Below are positions 37,101-47,529 of a DNA stretch of 64,000 nt, in pieces (positions within the stretch are counted from its first letter, which is position 1; each line of letters begins with the position of its first letter). Both the position numbers and the translations under genes were made by a program. Origin of the DNA: Casuarina equisetifolia (lineage: Eukaryota > Streptophyta > Magnoliopsida > Fagales > Casuarinaceae); contig CM052361.1 of assembly GCA_028551475.1 (NCBI GenBank), positions 26,053,491 to 26,117,490 on the forward strand, in the 5' to 3' direction. The notes below the pieces were generated by a model. It worked only from the letters and a program-made list of their open reading frames with translations, searched no databases and was not told the DNA's origin.

Positions 37101-38306
37101 ATCAATCAATGTTCCTTATCTCTCTCCCTTCATAAGGATGGTCTTCCCTCTGCATTAAAAGAACTCAGCATTGTGAAGTGTAACAATTTAGAGTTCCTTC
37201 CTGAAGGAATAATAAACTCCCATAGCTGTTTGCAAAAGTTAAGCATTCATAATTGTTCCACACTTGAGTGCCTTCCTGAGGGAATGACAGACTCCAATAG
37301 CTGTTTGCAACAGTTATCCATATATGGTTGTGATGCACTTAAGTCCCTTCCAAAGGGTGGTCTTCCCTCTACATTAAAAGAACTCTACATCAAAAGTTGT
37401 GCCAAGTTAAAGTCCTTTCCTGAGGGAATGATAAACTCAAACAATAGTTTGCAGCAATTGGAGATCGATTATTGTTCAGCACTTAAGTCCTTTCCAAAGG
37501 GTGGTCTTCCTTGTACATTAAAAACCCTTAAAATTTCGGAGTGCAAGAATTTTGAGTTCCCAACAAAATGGGTATTTCCATCTCTTGAAGATTTGTCTTT
37601 GAGTTTTTGCAATTTGCTCAAGACCTTTTCATTAGACTTATTCCCGAAGCTTTGTGACCTCTCCATCTTTGAGTGTTGCAAACTAGAATCACTTACAGTT
37701 TCTGAAAGTTATGATTGTGATTTAGTCATCGAAAGATTGTCTATTACTTATTGCACTAGTTTTGTATCTCTGCCTAAAGGAGGATTACGTGCACCTAGAC
37801 TTGCATTGTTTTGGGTTGAAAAGTGTGGGAGTTGGAGATCATTGCCTAACATGTTCCCCATACTTTGTGAAGGAGGCTTCACTTCGAATTTGCAATTAAT
37901 TACCATTGGGTATAGTCTTATTGTAAGGTGGAGGGAGTCAGGTTGGGAGAACCTCCCCTATCTATGTACGCTGGTTATTGATGGTGGCTCTGAAGATGTC
38001 GAATCCTTTCCAAAGGTGTTGTTGCTCCCCTCCAATCTGACCACTCTCAGGATCAAGTACTTTCCAAATTTGAAATCTTTGGACAAAATGGGGCTTCAAC
38101 ACCTTAGTCTTCTTGAATGTTTATGCATAAGTTATTGCCCTAAACTCAAGTACATGCCAGAACAGAGGCTGCCTGCCTTTATTTCCCTTCTAAAGATCTA
38201 CAACTGTCCCTTGCTAGAGAAACAATGGCAAAGTAAAAAAGGAAAGGAATGGCGCAAGATTGCTCACATTGAACAGAAATTGATAGATGATCAACTGATA
38301 GAATAA
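34194..38306 (+). CDS. NLR2: CC-NB-ARC-LRR disease resistance protein
   Basis: Single-exon frame of 1370 residues, same architecture as NLR1: coiled-coil with LKDAVYDAEHVLDEIA; P-loop GMGGLGKTT (194-202); kinase-2 LFVLDDVW (269-276); GLPLA (361-365); RNBS-D CFAYCSIFPKHY (418-429); MHDLVNDLA (483-491); then a long irregular LRR array. The NB-ARC is clearly more distant from NLR1 and NLR3 than those are from each other. A linker is shortened near residue 160 (MTTSLVEESNTCGREDEKE in place of the NLR1 form), and a run of alternating LFPEGM/LPKGGLPSTLK repeats is longer than in the paralogues. It ends QLIE, then TTTTTCAG|GTCATA, a likely 3' UTR donor. It looks intact. Predicted role: intracellular recognition of a pathogen effector. 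The ligand cannot be inferred. Confidence 0.95.
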   Translation: MAELATMIVSPFLNAFFRKLVSGEFNDFFRHRKLSDGLLQNLRIAFLTVNAVLEDAEELLVVKPAVKVWLEDLKDAVYDAEHVLDEIATEALQSELDAESPLSARKVRKSISAFRNSFATEIEPKIEEILKRLNTLIDAIKAIGLKEGVAGRMTTSLVEESNTCGREDEKETIIEMLLSHDASDSNMGVIAIVGMGGLGKTTLAQLVYNDNRVKQHFNFHVWVCVSDQFDPLTITKTILDRVALPTSYTEDLDQLQSTLKQKLTGKNFLFVLDDVWNQNYVDWENLSKPFKSGSKESRIVVTTRNSDVALTMGASSIYSLKKLGDKDCWSLFRKHAFNDDESHASPQLEELGKQIVEKCDGLPLAIKTIGALLRCKLDVKEWDKILKSELWDLPMDEIKIIPALKLSYKYLPSHVKRCFAYCSIFPKHYAFENNSLILLWMGEGFLHEYGGKTIEEVGDDCFSTLISRSLFQQSSDNKSFFTMHDLVNDLATFISGQFIIRLDDNYSPEKLNKVRHLSYGIENFEGFKKFEFLYKAKKLCTFLPLKLSERSRHNLTKRIPLELLPMLKCLRVLSLSNYENLIELPNSIGKFKHLRYLDLSSTMLQKLPDSICELYNLQVLNLSKCRWLDALPKEMWKLVNLRYLDVIETYINAMPMQLGKLKCLKTLTQFIVGKSGGCCISELGELTNLQGSLEIVGLQNVNSPIDALDARLRDKRCLTELKLEWEFGWDIDNSGSQMVLDNLQPHTNLRGLLICSYNGKRLSNWLGQPSFSKLLCVELQNCMDCISLPALGQLPSLEILSIIGFDEVVSVGRDFYCTNSSFVAPFRALKDLRFGQMKKWEEWVLFEATNGVGAFPLLEKLCINGCPKLIGGLPIHLPSLVKLEIEECPQLVASLPRAAIQCKLVLSKCKVLLKDLPTRLKTLMIDGLDVLKFHDLPSTIEILNIKDCENLEFLPKGGTKSNDYLQELSINQCSLSLSLHKDGLPSALKELSIVKCNNLEFLPEGIINSHSCLQKLSIHNCSTLECLPEGMTDSNSCLQQLSIYGCDALKSLPKGGLPSTLKELYIKSCAKLKSFPEGMINSNNSLQQLEIDYCSALKSFPKGGLPCTLKTLKISECKNFEFPTKWVFPSLEDLSLSFCNLLKTFSLDLFPKLCDLSIFECCKLESLTVSESYDCDLVIERLSITYCTSFVSLPKGGLRAPRLALFWVEKCGSWRSLPNMFPILCEGGFTSNLQLITIGYSLIVRWRESGWENLPYLCTLVIDGGSEDVESFPKVLLLPSNLTTLRIKYFPNLKSLDKMGLQHLSLLECLCISYCPKLKYMPEQRLPAFISLLKIYNCPLLEKQWQSKKGKEWRKIAHIEQKLIDDQLIE
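37130..37510 (+). repeat. Tandem LRR-coding units inside NLR2
   Basis: Repeats of TTCCTGAGGGAATGA.A.A.TC followed ~70-130 bases on by CTTCCAAAGGGTGGTCTTCC and CTACATTAAAA. They encode alternating EGM.(N/D)S...LQQL and KGGLP(S/C)TLK modules. Unit similarity is high enough for unequal pairing, and NLR1 and NLR3 carry fewer copies. Confidence 0.7.
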
Positions 38307-39834
38307 GCTAAAGTCCAGCTTTTTCAGGTCATATTCTATCCATTCTGCTAATGCTTTAGTATATTTAATCCCTTGTTTGCTTGCTTGACTGCTATCTTTT
38401 TACATTCATGAATTGCCAAGTAGGTTTGATAAACCGCCCTTTAGAGTCTTCATGAGTTCTTCATGTGTTTGTTAGAATTATGTTTACTACTTAAGAAACA
38501 ACAGCCTATCTAAGTAGTCCATATGGAAGAAATCGTAGACATTAATGGGACAAAGTTCAAATTTATTATGAGACTCATCCAGTTCTAATTTTTCAATCGT
38601 GTTTTGTGAATTTTGTTCTACTATAACTCTGTTCCCATCTGCCCGTAAAACTTTCACTATAACATCTACAAGACCGTTTGATGCTTGTTCTTGTATAAGA
38701 TGATAGATGCATTTTTTATTTATACTGAAGTGAAAATGATAGTTTTAGTATTACACTTTTTCTAGTAAAGTTTTTTGTAATTCCTGAAGTTGATTTAGAT
38801 TGCAAAACTCAATATGTAAAGTAATAATGTTCTTTTTTTTTTTTTTTTTTTTCAAGCTTTAGAACTAGTGCTCGAAACAAGGTAGACTACCAGATGAATT
38901 AAAGAAGGTGCTAGGTACCTCTACTAGGACTTGATTCTTCATATTGAAAAATGATTTTATCTAGATTTCAGCAACAGGATTTAGTTTTTTTATTGTTCTA
39001 ATGTTGTTTAATTGAAGTTTTATATGGAGACAACCCGTTGATGGATTCTTACTAAAAGTATTTTATTTAGCGCATAATACAAATAAATGGATGGATTTGG
39101 TTCTTTAATAGTAAGATTCTTTTGTTATTTTATTTTGCTGTAAATGGAGGTAAGATATTGATGAATTGTTATTAATTTTGTTTAGATAACGTGTAATCTT
39201 CATTGGCAGTTTCTTTTTCTTTTTTTCTTTTTGTTTATTCATAGTAGAATATTATGGAATCAACTACCCAAAATCTTAAGACCAAAAAAATGTTTGGTCT
39301 TTTCAATTTTCACCTGGTGGTATAAAAAAATTCCTACAAAGACTTTTAAGAAAATGAATAGTTATAATAGACGTAACCAAAACACAGTAATTGTGAATAA
39401 CATGATCTTCAACAAAAACCCAACTTCATGAAGAGGTTTTAACAGGTTTTCAAAATGAATAATAATAAGGGTGATAATCATGCTCGAGAATTAAAAATAA
39501 TAGTCTTTTGATCGAATATAAACTATGATAGTACTGAAGTATAAGAAAATGGTAGTCACACGGATTAACCAAATCGGCTAGCAAAACATGAAGAAAGTAT
39601 AACGTCTGTTTTGGTGTTGCGAAAGAGAGAAGCTGATTTCTCACCATAAAGGACAATGGTGAATCGGCAAAACTAGAAGCAAATTGGTGGTGGCGTCGTA
39701 GTAGTCAAAATTTGGGTGAGGGCAAACGATGCGTATCCCAGTCTCTTGGAATTGGAGTATTGTTATCTTTTTGTTTTCTACTTGGGTTTTTTTTTTTGTC
39801 TGTTTCTTGAATCTTTTTATTCCAAATCCATCAG
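38307..39834 (+). other. 3' flank of NLR2 with downstream-block repeats
   Basis: A donor-like CAG|GTCATA at 38325-38330 follows the stop. 38460-38900 carries phrases of the downstream block (GTTAGAATTATGTTTAC, GAAACAACA, GAATTAAAGAAGGTGC) and a T run near 38830. 39420-39720 resembles the NLR1 and NLR3 flanks, and TCCATCAG at 39827-39834 is an acceptor-like border. No gene. Confidence 0.5.
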
Positions 39835-40262
39835 GAACCTCAGTCGACTACTGAAGGGGGCTTGCCTTCAAATTTGAAATCAATTTACATCCCCCTACAA
39901 TCTAGCCACGAGTCGGATGGGATGGATTTTTCAGATCTCCCCTTTCTAAGAGATGTGTATTGATGTCAAGTTTGAAATCTGGAGTCCTTTCAAGAGATGC
40001 AGTTTCTCCCCTCCAGGCTAACCACTCTCTGTATTGGCCTACTTTCAGAATTTGAAATCTCTGGACAATAAGGCGCCTCAACACCTCAGTGCTCTTAGAA
40101 GTTTATATTTCATCTGTTGCCCCATGCTCAAGTACATTCCAGAACAGGGGCTACCTGTTTCCGTTTCCATTCTAGAAATCGATGAGTGTCCCTTGCCCGA
40201 AAAAAAGTTCCAACGTAGAGGAAAAAGGAAGGGCTATGGATTGGGGATGTTGAATGAATGAG
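39835..40262 (+). pseudogene. Degenerate NLR C-terminal LRR cassette (type C)
   Basis: Opens with GAACCTCAGTCGACTACTGA behind TCCATCAG. It carries the LRR pieces LTTLCIGLLSEFEIS (with a frame break), then an in-frame stretch from 40034 with FQNLKSLDNKAPQHLSALRS, CPMLKYIPEQGLPVSVSILE and IDECPLPEKKFQ. It ends TGAATGAGCTCAAAGT with a CCAG|GTACAT donor-like site after it. It has the same organisation as 63200-63640. No NB-ARC. Confidence 0.65.
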
Positions 40263-40400
40263 CTCAAAGTCTAAGTTTGCCAGGTACATATACTTTTTAA
40301 CTCTCTAATTCCTCAATATACTTATCATCCCCCTATTTTTGGCTTTCTTGAATGCTATCTTTTATTTTATGAATTGCCAAATAGTTCAACTGGACTATCC

Positions 40401-41020
40401 TGTTGGACGTGGCTCATAATTAGCACGTTTTTTACTCCTTTTCTCTCTACCTTATCATAGGTGGTTAGTAGGATATGGGGAGTTTGTTTCTCAACCACTA
40501 ACACCTCTTCCTATTCTCAAGGGAGAGTGGTTACACGTGGGAGCGGTTTTGAATTTTAAAATTGAAAAAATGATGCTCCGATCGTAAAAGCATTGTGAGA
40601 CACAAGAAAAAGAAAAGAGAGAATAGAGAAAGAGAGGGTGCGTGAGAGATAAACACCAAGATAGAGTTGTGCGGACAGATTTGTGTAGATCTGAGTGCAG
40701 ATTACAGTGCGGTTTTCAGTGCAGTGCAGATTGGTGTACGGTGTGTGCAGAACAGTGAAGAAGAGAAAGAAATCTGCAAGCCATTCTTGTATAACTCTTG
40801 TGCACTTCCTTGTATCCTAAAAGGAATGTTTGAAGAATGTGTTTGGTAGAGAATTCCTGTGAGAACTTCTATACTATTGATTGCAAATAGTAAAAGAAAT
40901 CTCTCCTAGCTTCACCCGTGGATGTAGGCAATTAATTGGCCGAACCACGTAAATTTGTGTGTTCTCTTGTGTGATTTTATATTTCCTATTTAATTCCACA
41001 TTTAGCCAACATCCAAAACA
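40401..41020 (+). mobile_element. Probable solo LTR of a Copia element
   Basis: Starts TGTTGGACG and ends ATCCAAAACA, an imperfect TG...CA inverted end. It contains the CCGTGGATGTAGGC...CCGAACCACGTAAAT stretch that is typical of plant Copia LTR leaders, plus a GA-rich centre. No internal domain, primer-binding site or second LTR is nearby. The flanks TATCC and TATCT are only an approximate target duplication, so the right border is uncertain by a few bases. Confidence 0.55.
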
Positions 41021-41319
41021 ATATCTTAAGCTTGGAGAAAAGTTCGTTTGATAATTAATTCGGGCTTAATTAGAACACATCACTAACATTCTTGCTACGT
41101 TTTACATACCAGCTACGTTTTACACACCAGTTTGTTGTTTTACACAACATATCCCTTGACATACATAATTCTAGATGTTATCTTCTCTGCTTATAGAGAA
41201 TTGTTGTATTTCTGTTTTTGTTTATTTTTGTCATGCTATTTATGATTAGCCATGTTCAATGTGATCTCTGGTTCTCAATAGAATTTCATTGTATAAACAT
41301 TGACAAGAGGTTGAGGAGC

Positions 41320-42380
41320 ATAAAAGTATGGATATCCGATTCCACTACATTACAGATACATTTCATTTGAGGAATAGAATCATTCCTTTTTAATGAGATT
41401 TTCAAAAATGGACTACTTACCTAATTATGTTAAGAACCTAACTAAACCAGATGCAAAAATTTTGGAATGGTTGTTTTAGCTTCTTTTTAGTTGCCAACTT
41501 TTTACTATGCTTCAATGCATTCTTTACATGTGTTTTTTGTTAGAATCATGTTTACTGATTAGGAAATATGCCATGACAGAATAGTTCACATGGAGGAAAG
41601 TATTGATATTCTCCCGCTTATGGAGCAGAGTTTGGTGTTCTTGCCTTGATCTTGGTAATGTTCTTTGTAATTCATCAATTGGTTTAGGCTGCAAAACTCA
41701 CGACAGTAAAGTAATGGGGGTTGCTCTTGTTTTTGCATGCTTTAGGTACTACTTCCAACAAGTAAATGGGATGAACGCAACTCTTACTAAAGAAATGAAG
41801 AAGACTAAGTAGAATGTGAGATTGAATTAGAGAAGTTGCCAATTATATTTGCTTGGACCTGGACCACTGATGTACTCTTTATCACATAAGAATGGTTACC
41901 TACATTCCAGCTACAATATTTGGTTCTTTATAGTTTTAATGTCTCTTTTAGTCAAACTTTGTTTTCGGAATCTATGTAAACGGAGATAAACCGTTGCTGG
42001 ATTGCTGCTAATTGTTTTTGTCTACTGCATAGTATTCATAGGTACTGCTGTTTTCGTCTCTTTCTTAGTCATAACAGAAAATTATGGAGTCGTTTGAACC
42101 CAAATCTTGAATGAAAAAAAATCATATAATCTTTTGAATCAGATATTCAACATGGTAGGAAGAAAATAAACAGATTTTCAAAAAGATGAATAGTTAAAAT
42201 AGAGGAGCTACAAAATGAAAAGGCACTGAAGTTGCAAGCTGGAGGTGGCATCATGTTCTGCAAGATGAGCTGCCAAAATCCAAGAAAAAGGGGCAAAGGA
42301 ACGCGACAGAATATCTTTGCCGACATTCTCCATGGCCAGAGTAGAGCTGTTTTTATGACTTGGTTGCTAGATTGTACATA
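41320..42380 (+). repeat. NLR downstream block, copy D2
   Basis: The most complete copy: CACTACATTACAGATACATTTCA, GGAAATATGCCATGACAGAATAG, GGAGCAGAGTTTGG, GCATGCTTTAGGTACTACTTCC, GAAGACTAAGTAGAATG, GACCTGGACCACTGATG and CCAGAGTAGAGCTG near 42340. No NLR body precedes it apart from the LRR cassette and solo LTR, so it looks like an orphan flank. Confidence 0.55.
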
Positions 42381-43059
42381 GATTTGTCGGATTGTTCATA
42401 AAAAAAATGGTAAAATAGATATTTTTAAATTTTATTACAAAAATCAATAAAAATTCAAGCTCATTCCTATTTCATGAATCTGTTAAATCCAAATATTGCT
42501 CTCTCTGTAATATAATTATTCGACAAGATATTTTTGTCACATTATTTTCTTCCTCACAGTCAATGTAGGTTGTGTGTTTACTCTGAAGGTATCAACTTGT
42601 TTTTTAGGACTTTCTTACGAGTATTACAGTTCAATTAGCCTAATAATAACTAATTGCGCTAAAGAATTTAACTCTGAGATATGTTCGAGTGCAAGTTGGC
42701 CGCAAACAAAGGAGGTGTGTTCTAATAATTCCACAAAGTTTAAATGAGCCAAAGCGCAGTGTGAGGCCTAGAGGTAACAAGACCTTGGACGACCCACAAC
42801 CAAACTAAAAGAAAGGTTGCTGCAAAATCAGCTGCTCGGAGACTCTCTTGGCGTTGGGCTCTGAGGTTTAACAGGCCCACACAAGTGCAACAACAGCATA
42901 ACTTAATATTTTTACATCTTTTAAGTTTTATATTGACAAGTTATCTTTAAAAATTTAGTTGTTCAGAAGATAATTATATTCTTATTGAAAAAAACGATAA
43001 TTTTATCTTTGTTGCGAATGTAGAACAGAGCTCGAAAAAAATAAAAAATAAAAAATATT
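42381..43059. other. Intergenic, no gene seen
   Basis: No coding region or recognised repeat. A short GC-richer stretch near 42740-42880 has no identified content. Confidence 0.4.
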
Positions 43060-43350
43060 GGACGTTTGCGGGCTGTGCAACTGTTGTTTGATTCTCGTTC
43101 ATCTTCAAAAGCAATGTCCATGAAATCTTCAGTTTCCTCTCTTTCACATTCAGTGTGCTTTTGGTTTTGTCACTTGGTTTCTCTTTCTTACTGCCAGTCA
43201 CTTGGCGCGAGAAGGCTTCGAAGAAAATGCCTTCAGAAGCGGAGGCCCCAATACTTATAGTTTTGGCGGAAGTGACGGAGAGATGGATTTGAAGATGGGC
43301 TGAAGTGACTTATTTATAGAAAATGTTAAAATGTGGTTACTTTCTTTTAG
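43060..43350 (+). repeat. NLR upstream block, partial copy (U3)
   Basis: Shares AAAGCAATGTCCATGAAATC, TTTGGTTTTGTCACTTGGTTT, GGGCTGAAGTGACTTATTTATAG and AAAATGTTAAAATGTGGTTA with the block in front of NLR1 (14390-14440) and NLR3 (56758-56800). No NLR gene follows within 14 kb, so this is an orphan upstream copy. Confidence 0.6.
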
Positions 43351-44039
43351 CAAGACTTGATAATATATTATAGAATGTCTAAATTTTAGTTTACCATCTA
43401 AAATACTGAAAAAGAATTATCAATTGATAATCGAATGGATAAATTATAATAAAGTTTTGAATCTACATTTTAATTGTGCATTTATAAATCATAAAGCATA
43501 CTTCAAAGATTTTACTCAAAACACAAAATAGCACTTTAGTATAAAAAAAAAATTCTTTCACCTTTTTGTTCTTTTATTTTATTAATTACATCTCAAGATT
43601 ATGTTGATATTGAGTTATTTTTGCAGAATATTTACAAGATTATTCTAACTCATACATTGTTCACAAAATGTAAAATCATAGTGGCAAAATTATTAGATCA
43701 TCATGATTAAGAAATGTATCAATAATAATATCCTATGTTATTAAGAATTATATTAAATTTTTATTTATACAATAATAAAATTTATTAATTCTTAAATTAA
43801 TTTTTAGATAATTATAAATTACTTAAGATCCATCTATACTTCTACGTCATTTAAGCACTCTAACATAACTTAAGCAGTCATTCTTAAATAATCCTTTCAT
43901 AGATTGTTCTTTCAACAATTTGAACTCTACACGTGAACCTCTTTTAAGACAATTCATTATGTACCTTAAGCATTATGTTGAAAGGTTAAGTCTAACAACT
44001 AATTTTAATATATTTTACTTAAATATTATCTCCAACTTA
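43351..44039. other. AT-rich intergenic
   Basis: Very AT-rich, with many TTAAT-type repeats and no coding region. Nothing further could be identified. Confidence 0.4.
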
Positions 44040-44360
44040 ATCCTTATATACCTGAGCCTGCAATGAACCCGACAGGCCCGTAACATCGTACCCTATCCGG
44101 AATTGCAGCCTTCATCAACTTTAAACGGTGGACAGATAAGCATGAAACACGCCACGTCTCAGAACGTGAATGCTCGTCGCCCACCTGCTTCTCAATTGAT
44201 CCGCGCCACGTCTTTTTTTAAATTCCTTTTTCGTAATAACTCAATGACGAGGTGAATACAATTTTAAACGGCTTTGCAGGACCCCAATTTCTTACCCTTT
44301 TCTCTCATTCCTAATTCCAAACTTCATTCGGAGACGTGACAGAATTTAGTGGCCCCATAA
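44040..44360. promoter_or_regulatory. Orphan promoter-like, GC-richer patch
   Basis: Stands out from AT-rich surroundings. Contains two GCCACGTC sites (44151-44158 and 44205-44212) with G-box/ABRE-type cores, plus ACGTG at ~44163 and ~44333. No coding region follows on either strand within 1 kb. The promoter reading is an inference from motif clustering. Confidence 0.25.
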
Positions 44361-45129
44361 TATCTCAAAAGGGCTCCATACGAATTTCAACATGCCCTCC
44401 ATGCTTTCTTAATGCTCAGGAATATAAAAAATTAGGGCGTGTATAACATTGAGAAACAGAAGTAGGCAGATCTAACTCCAATACCATGTTGAGTGGCCTA
44501 AGAACATCTCAAAAAGTGCCTTAAAAGGAAATGAGGAACTATTACATATAAGGTTATATGATATTACTCAACTTCTTGTGCAAGATGAATTTTAATCGAT
44601 TGGACAAGTTTTTGAAAAAGATTAGTTATAGAATTGGTAAACAAGAGATTCATTGGACAGGAGACATGGCTCAAATTTTGAAAATTATATTAATTGTTAA
44701 CTTATTTTACTTGTTATCTGTTGTCAAATCAGTCAATTAAAGAAAAATTCTTAATGAAAGATTAATGATATACTTGAAGTATATAACTTTGGTTCTTACT
44801 TTAAAAGTAATTTCCATATAATTTTTCTTTTTTAAAAATGAGAGATAGCAATCAAACTAAGCAATTTTTATGGCTTTGTAATATATTATTATGATCGTTC
44901 TATACTGCTTTATACTCAAATTATAACATTGTCATAGTCCTTAGTTGTAAGAATTTGAATTTAACCTCATCTACAATAAACTATTATATATTATTTAGTC
45001 ATAAAATCTACATAAATAAAATATGAAACAGTACAAGATTTTTATGCTGCAATATTTTTTGTACACCACAACATTTCATAACAGTAACAGTTTGAGCCAT
45101 GAGAAGTAGACATCGACACTATTTTTTAG
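44361..45129. other. AT-rich intergenic
   Basis: No gene or repeat identified. A 60-codon frame at 44558 has no recognisable domain. Confidence 0.4.
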
Positions 45130-45520
45130 TTGATATCCTCTCTCTCTTTCAAAGTCAATTTCCATGAAATTTCCTTTTCTCTCTTCTTTAAATTCCATTC
45201 ACACTCACATCAACTTTCGCATCCACTTCCATATCTATCTCCCGTTTTCAAAAGCAAGCTCGACGAAATTTCTTTCCTTGTCTGTATGTTGGATTTCTTT
45301 TGTTTTCTTTTTCTTTCGAGGGTGGGGCGTCAATACTTCATCTAGATGGGACCTAGGCTGTTTCAAATTCAAACTACAGTATTATGGTAGTCGTTCTAAC
45401 GTTCAGATAAGAAGGCAGAGGCTTTCAAGTCTACCTGCCCAACAATCGAGAATAAATGGGTGGTGCTTGCTTTTCTCTGGTTTTTTCAAAAGCAACGAGA
45501 GCAAGATAAAAGAATAAGTT
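45130..45520 (+). repeat. NLR upstream-type repeat, partial copy
   Basis: Shares CAATTTCCATGAAATTTCC, TCGA..AAATTTC, TTTCTTTTTCTTTCGAGGGT and a following CTACAGTATTATGGTAGTCGT phrase with 48890-49100 (CTGCATTATTATGGTTGTCC). Overlapping frames here are not conserved between copies. Confidence 0.45.
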
Positions 45521-45899
45521 CTACAAAATAATTAAATTTTGTAGAGTAATTCTTAAACCAAAGTAAAATCTGTAGACATAACGTGAGAACTAACATTTGG
45601 AATTCGATGATCAATAAATAGGATGAATAATATCTCTAACTTAGAAGGAAAAATAAGAAACATAAATGGTAGGAAATTAATATAAATTAAGAAAACATTT
45701 AAATTTTTAGAAATATAAGAATAATTTTAAATTTAGAAATTATTGACTTGATTTGAATTTGAATTTGAATTATTATCATCTTTGTGAATCCAGTGGTTGG
45801 AGGCTGAGGTTTTTTTAGAAGATTTTGATTTAATGATTGATGGAGAGTCCGAGAATCTTGCTTGATTAATGTGGTGAGATTGTTCCTTTTAACACAATG

Positions 45900-47080
45900 C
45901 ACATGAATTCTTAATTTTTCCATCCTTTCACATCTGGATTTCTTTTGGGCGGCAATGGCTCAACATCATGTGCCTTGACATAGCATGCAAGTTCAGCGAA
46001 CGCTTTGAGGAGGTGCTTTTTGAGCTGGAGTTGAAAAATCCAGCAGGCGCGTAGTCGAGAATTTTGCAAAAGAGAGTTGAGTGAGCAATTTTGTTTGCTC
46101 CCATTGAATATTATAAGCAGAAAGGTTTATCTTTCTTTTTTTTTCCTTCCCTTTCAACAAAGAAAAATATTTGATCAATGTGTCGCAAATATTTACGTAA
46201 TAATTGAAGTTTTGAAGAAGGCAACTACTACCCCAGTCACAGATGTGTTCATCGGAAGGGATCCATCCCTGAGCTTCTCCGCAACATTGGAGCCTCTGTC
46301 TGTTCTGACAAGTGATTTCTATTTTTTATTGGAGTTAAAAAGGACCATAACCTAGGTCATGCCTAATACCCATGCTGGGAGCATAATCATCATTTTTACG
46401 TCCAGTTTCTTCCAAAAAGAAATGCTTAAACGTCTCGAGTGGTACCTGCGAGAGTGCTGTTTGAATTGGAATTGAAACTCCAGGACACCTCTGTAGCCTA
46501 CGGATTGAAGAGACAGTCTTGGAAAAGTAAAGGACATGTGAAGGACAGAGATGGAGACGTGGTGTTTGGTTTCGAAATGAAAATGCAAGGCGTCATGATT
46601 CAGTCTCGACGGGCTTCTCTTCGGGAACGTAAAGGAGAGGTGGTAAAAAATACTCATCCATTGAAAAGATGAAAAACGGTGGAAAGATGAGCTGTCCCGG
46701 ACAATGAATGAGAGTTGGAAGACAGGTTTGCAGGAAAGATGTCCCTACAAAATGCGAGACATTTTTATTGGAAAGTTCTGGTGAAAGGGAGATTAAAAGA
46801 GACGGGGAGACGGATTTGAAAATGTGAAAATGTGGTTTATTTTATTTTTACAGACAAACGCTAGGAGAGATAAAAAAAAATGAAAAAGTAAAGATATTAA
46901 GATTCTTTCACTTTTAATGTTGGAGAAACGTGATAACAGCAAAAGACATTTTTGTACTCGTTTGGTTTAAACAAATGATAGCCAAGTAACGACTGAATAA
47001 TGTTTGAAAAAATAAAGTGATTTCATTTGAAAAAAGCCACGGAAATAAGATAGTATTTTTTATAACAACTCTTAAAAAGG
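45900..47080 (+). repeat. NLR upstream block, orphan copy (U4)
   Basis: 46340-46570 is collinear with 56545-56750 (GAGCATAATCATCA, TTTACGTCC.GTTTCTT, GAAATGCTTAAAC.TCTCGAGTGG). 46800-47000 matches the GAGAGATAAAAA...TTTAATGTTGGAG...GTTTAAACAAATGATA section before NLR1. It is a nearly whole upstream block with no NLR body behind it. Confidence 0.62.
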
Positions 47081-47270
47081 ACGTACTCTTTCCAGCAGAG
47101 AGCTGAGCTGTGGTTCTTTAGAAAGGCAAAGTCTTTCGACAAGTGCGAGGAAGTCGGTAAATCAGAGGCTTAATGGGTTTTAAACCTGTTTATGAGAAGC
47201 GTGAAAACGTGGTTATTAAACAAAGATGGTCTGCCAATGGATGAAACGACTGAATAATGTTTGAAAAGAA

Positions 47271-47297
47271 TAAATAAATAAATAAATAAATAAATAA
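47271..47297. repeat. (AAAT)n microsatellite
   Basis: About seven tandem TAAA units. Likely length-variable, with no further meaning seen. Confidence 0.9.
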
Positions 47298-47529
47298 AAA
47301 CAGATTTTGAGGAACAAGTGGAACAAAAAAATGTAGGAAAATTTGCTCTGTAAAACAAGGTTTTTAGACTTTCAAAGTAGAACTTAATTTTGACCTTTGT
47401 AACCATCCACTCATTTTTGCTAAATCATCCATTTTATGGAGATAAAAACAAACGTTAGTGAAAATCAAATGTGATTATTTTTTGATATATTCATGACTTA
47501 GCTTCATGTATTATTTTCGTTATAAATAT

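Noticed and set aside
45164-45517. 117-codon plus-strand frame
   Set aside because: Sits in a worn repeat whose other copies do not preserve the frame. Composition is simple (Ser/Phe-rich).
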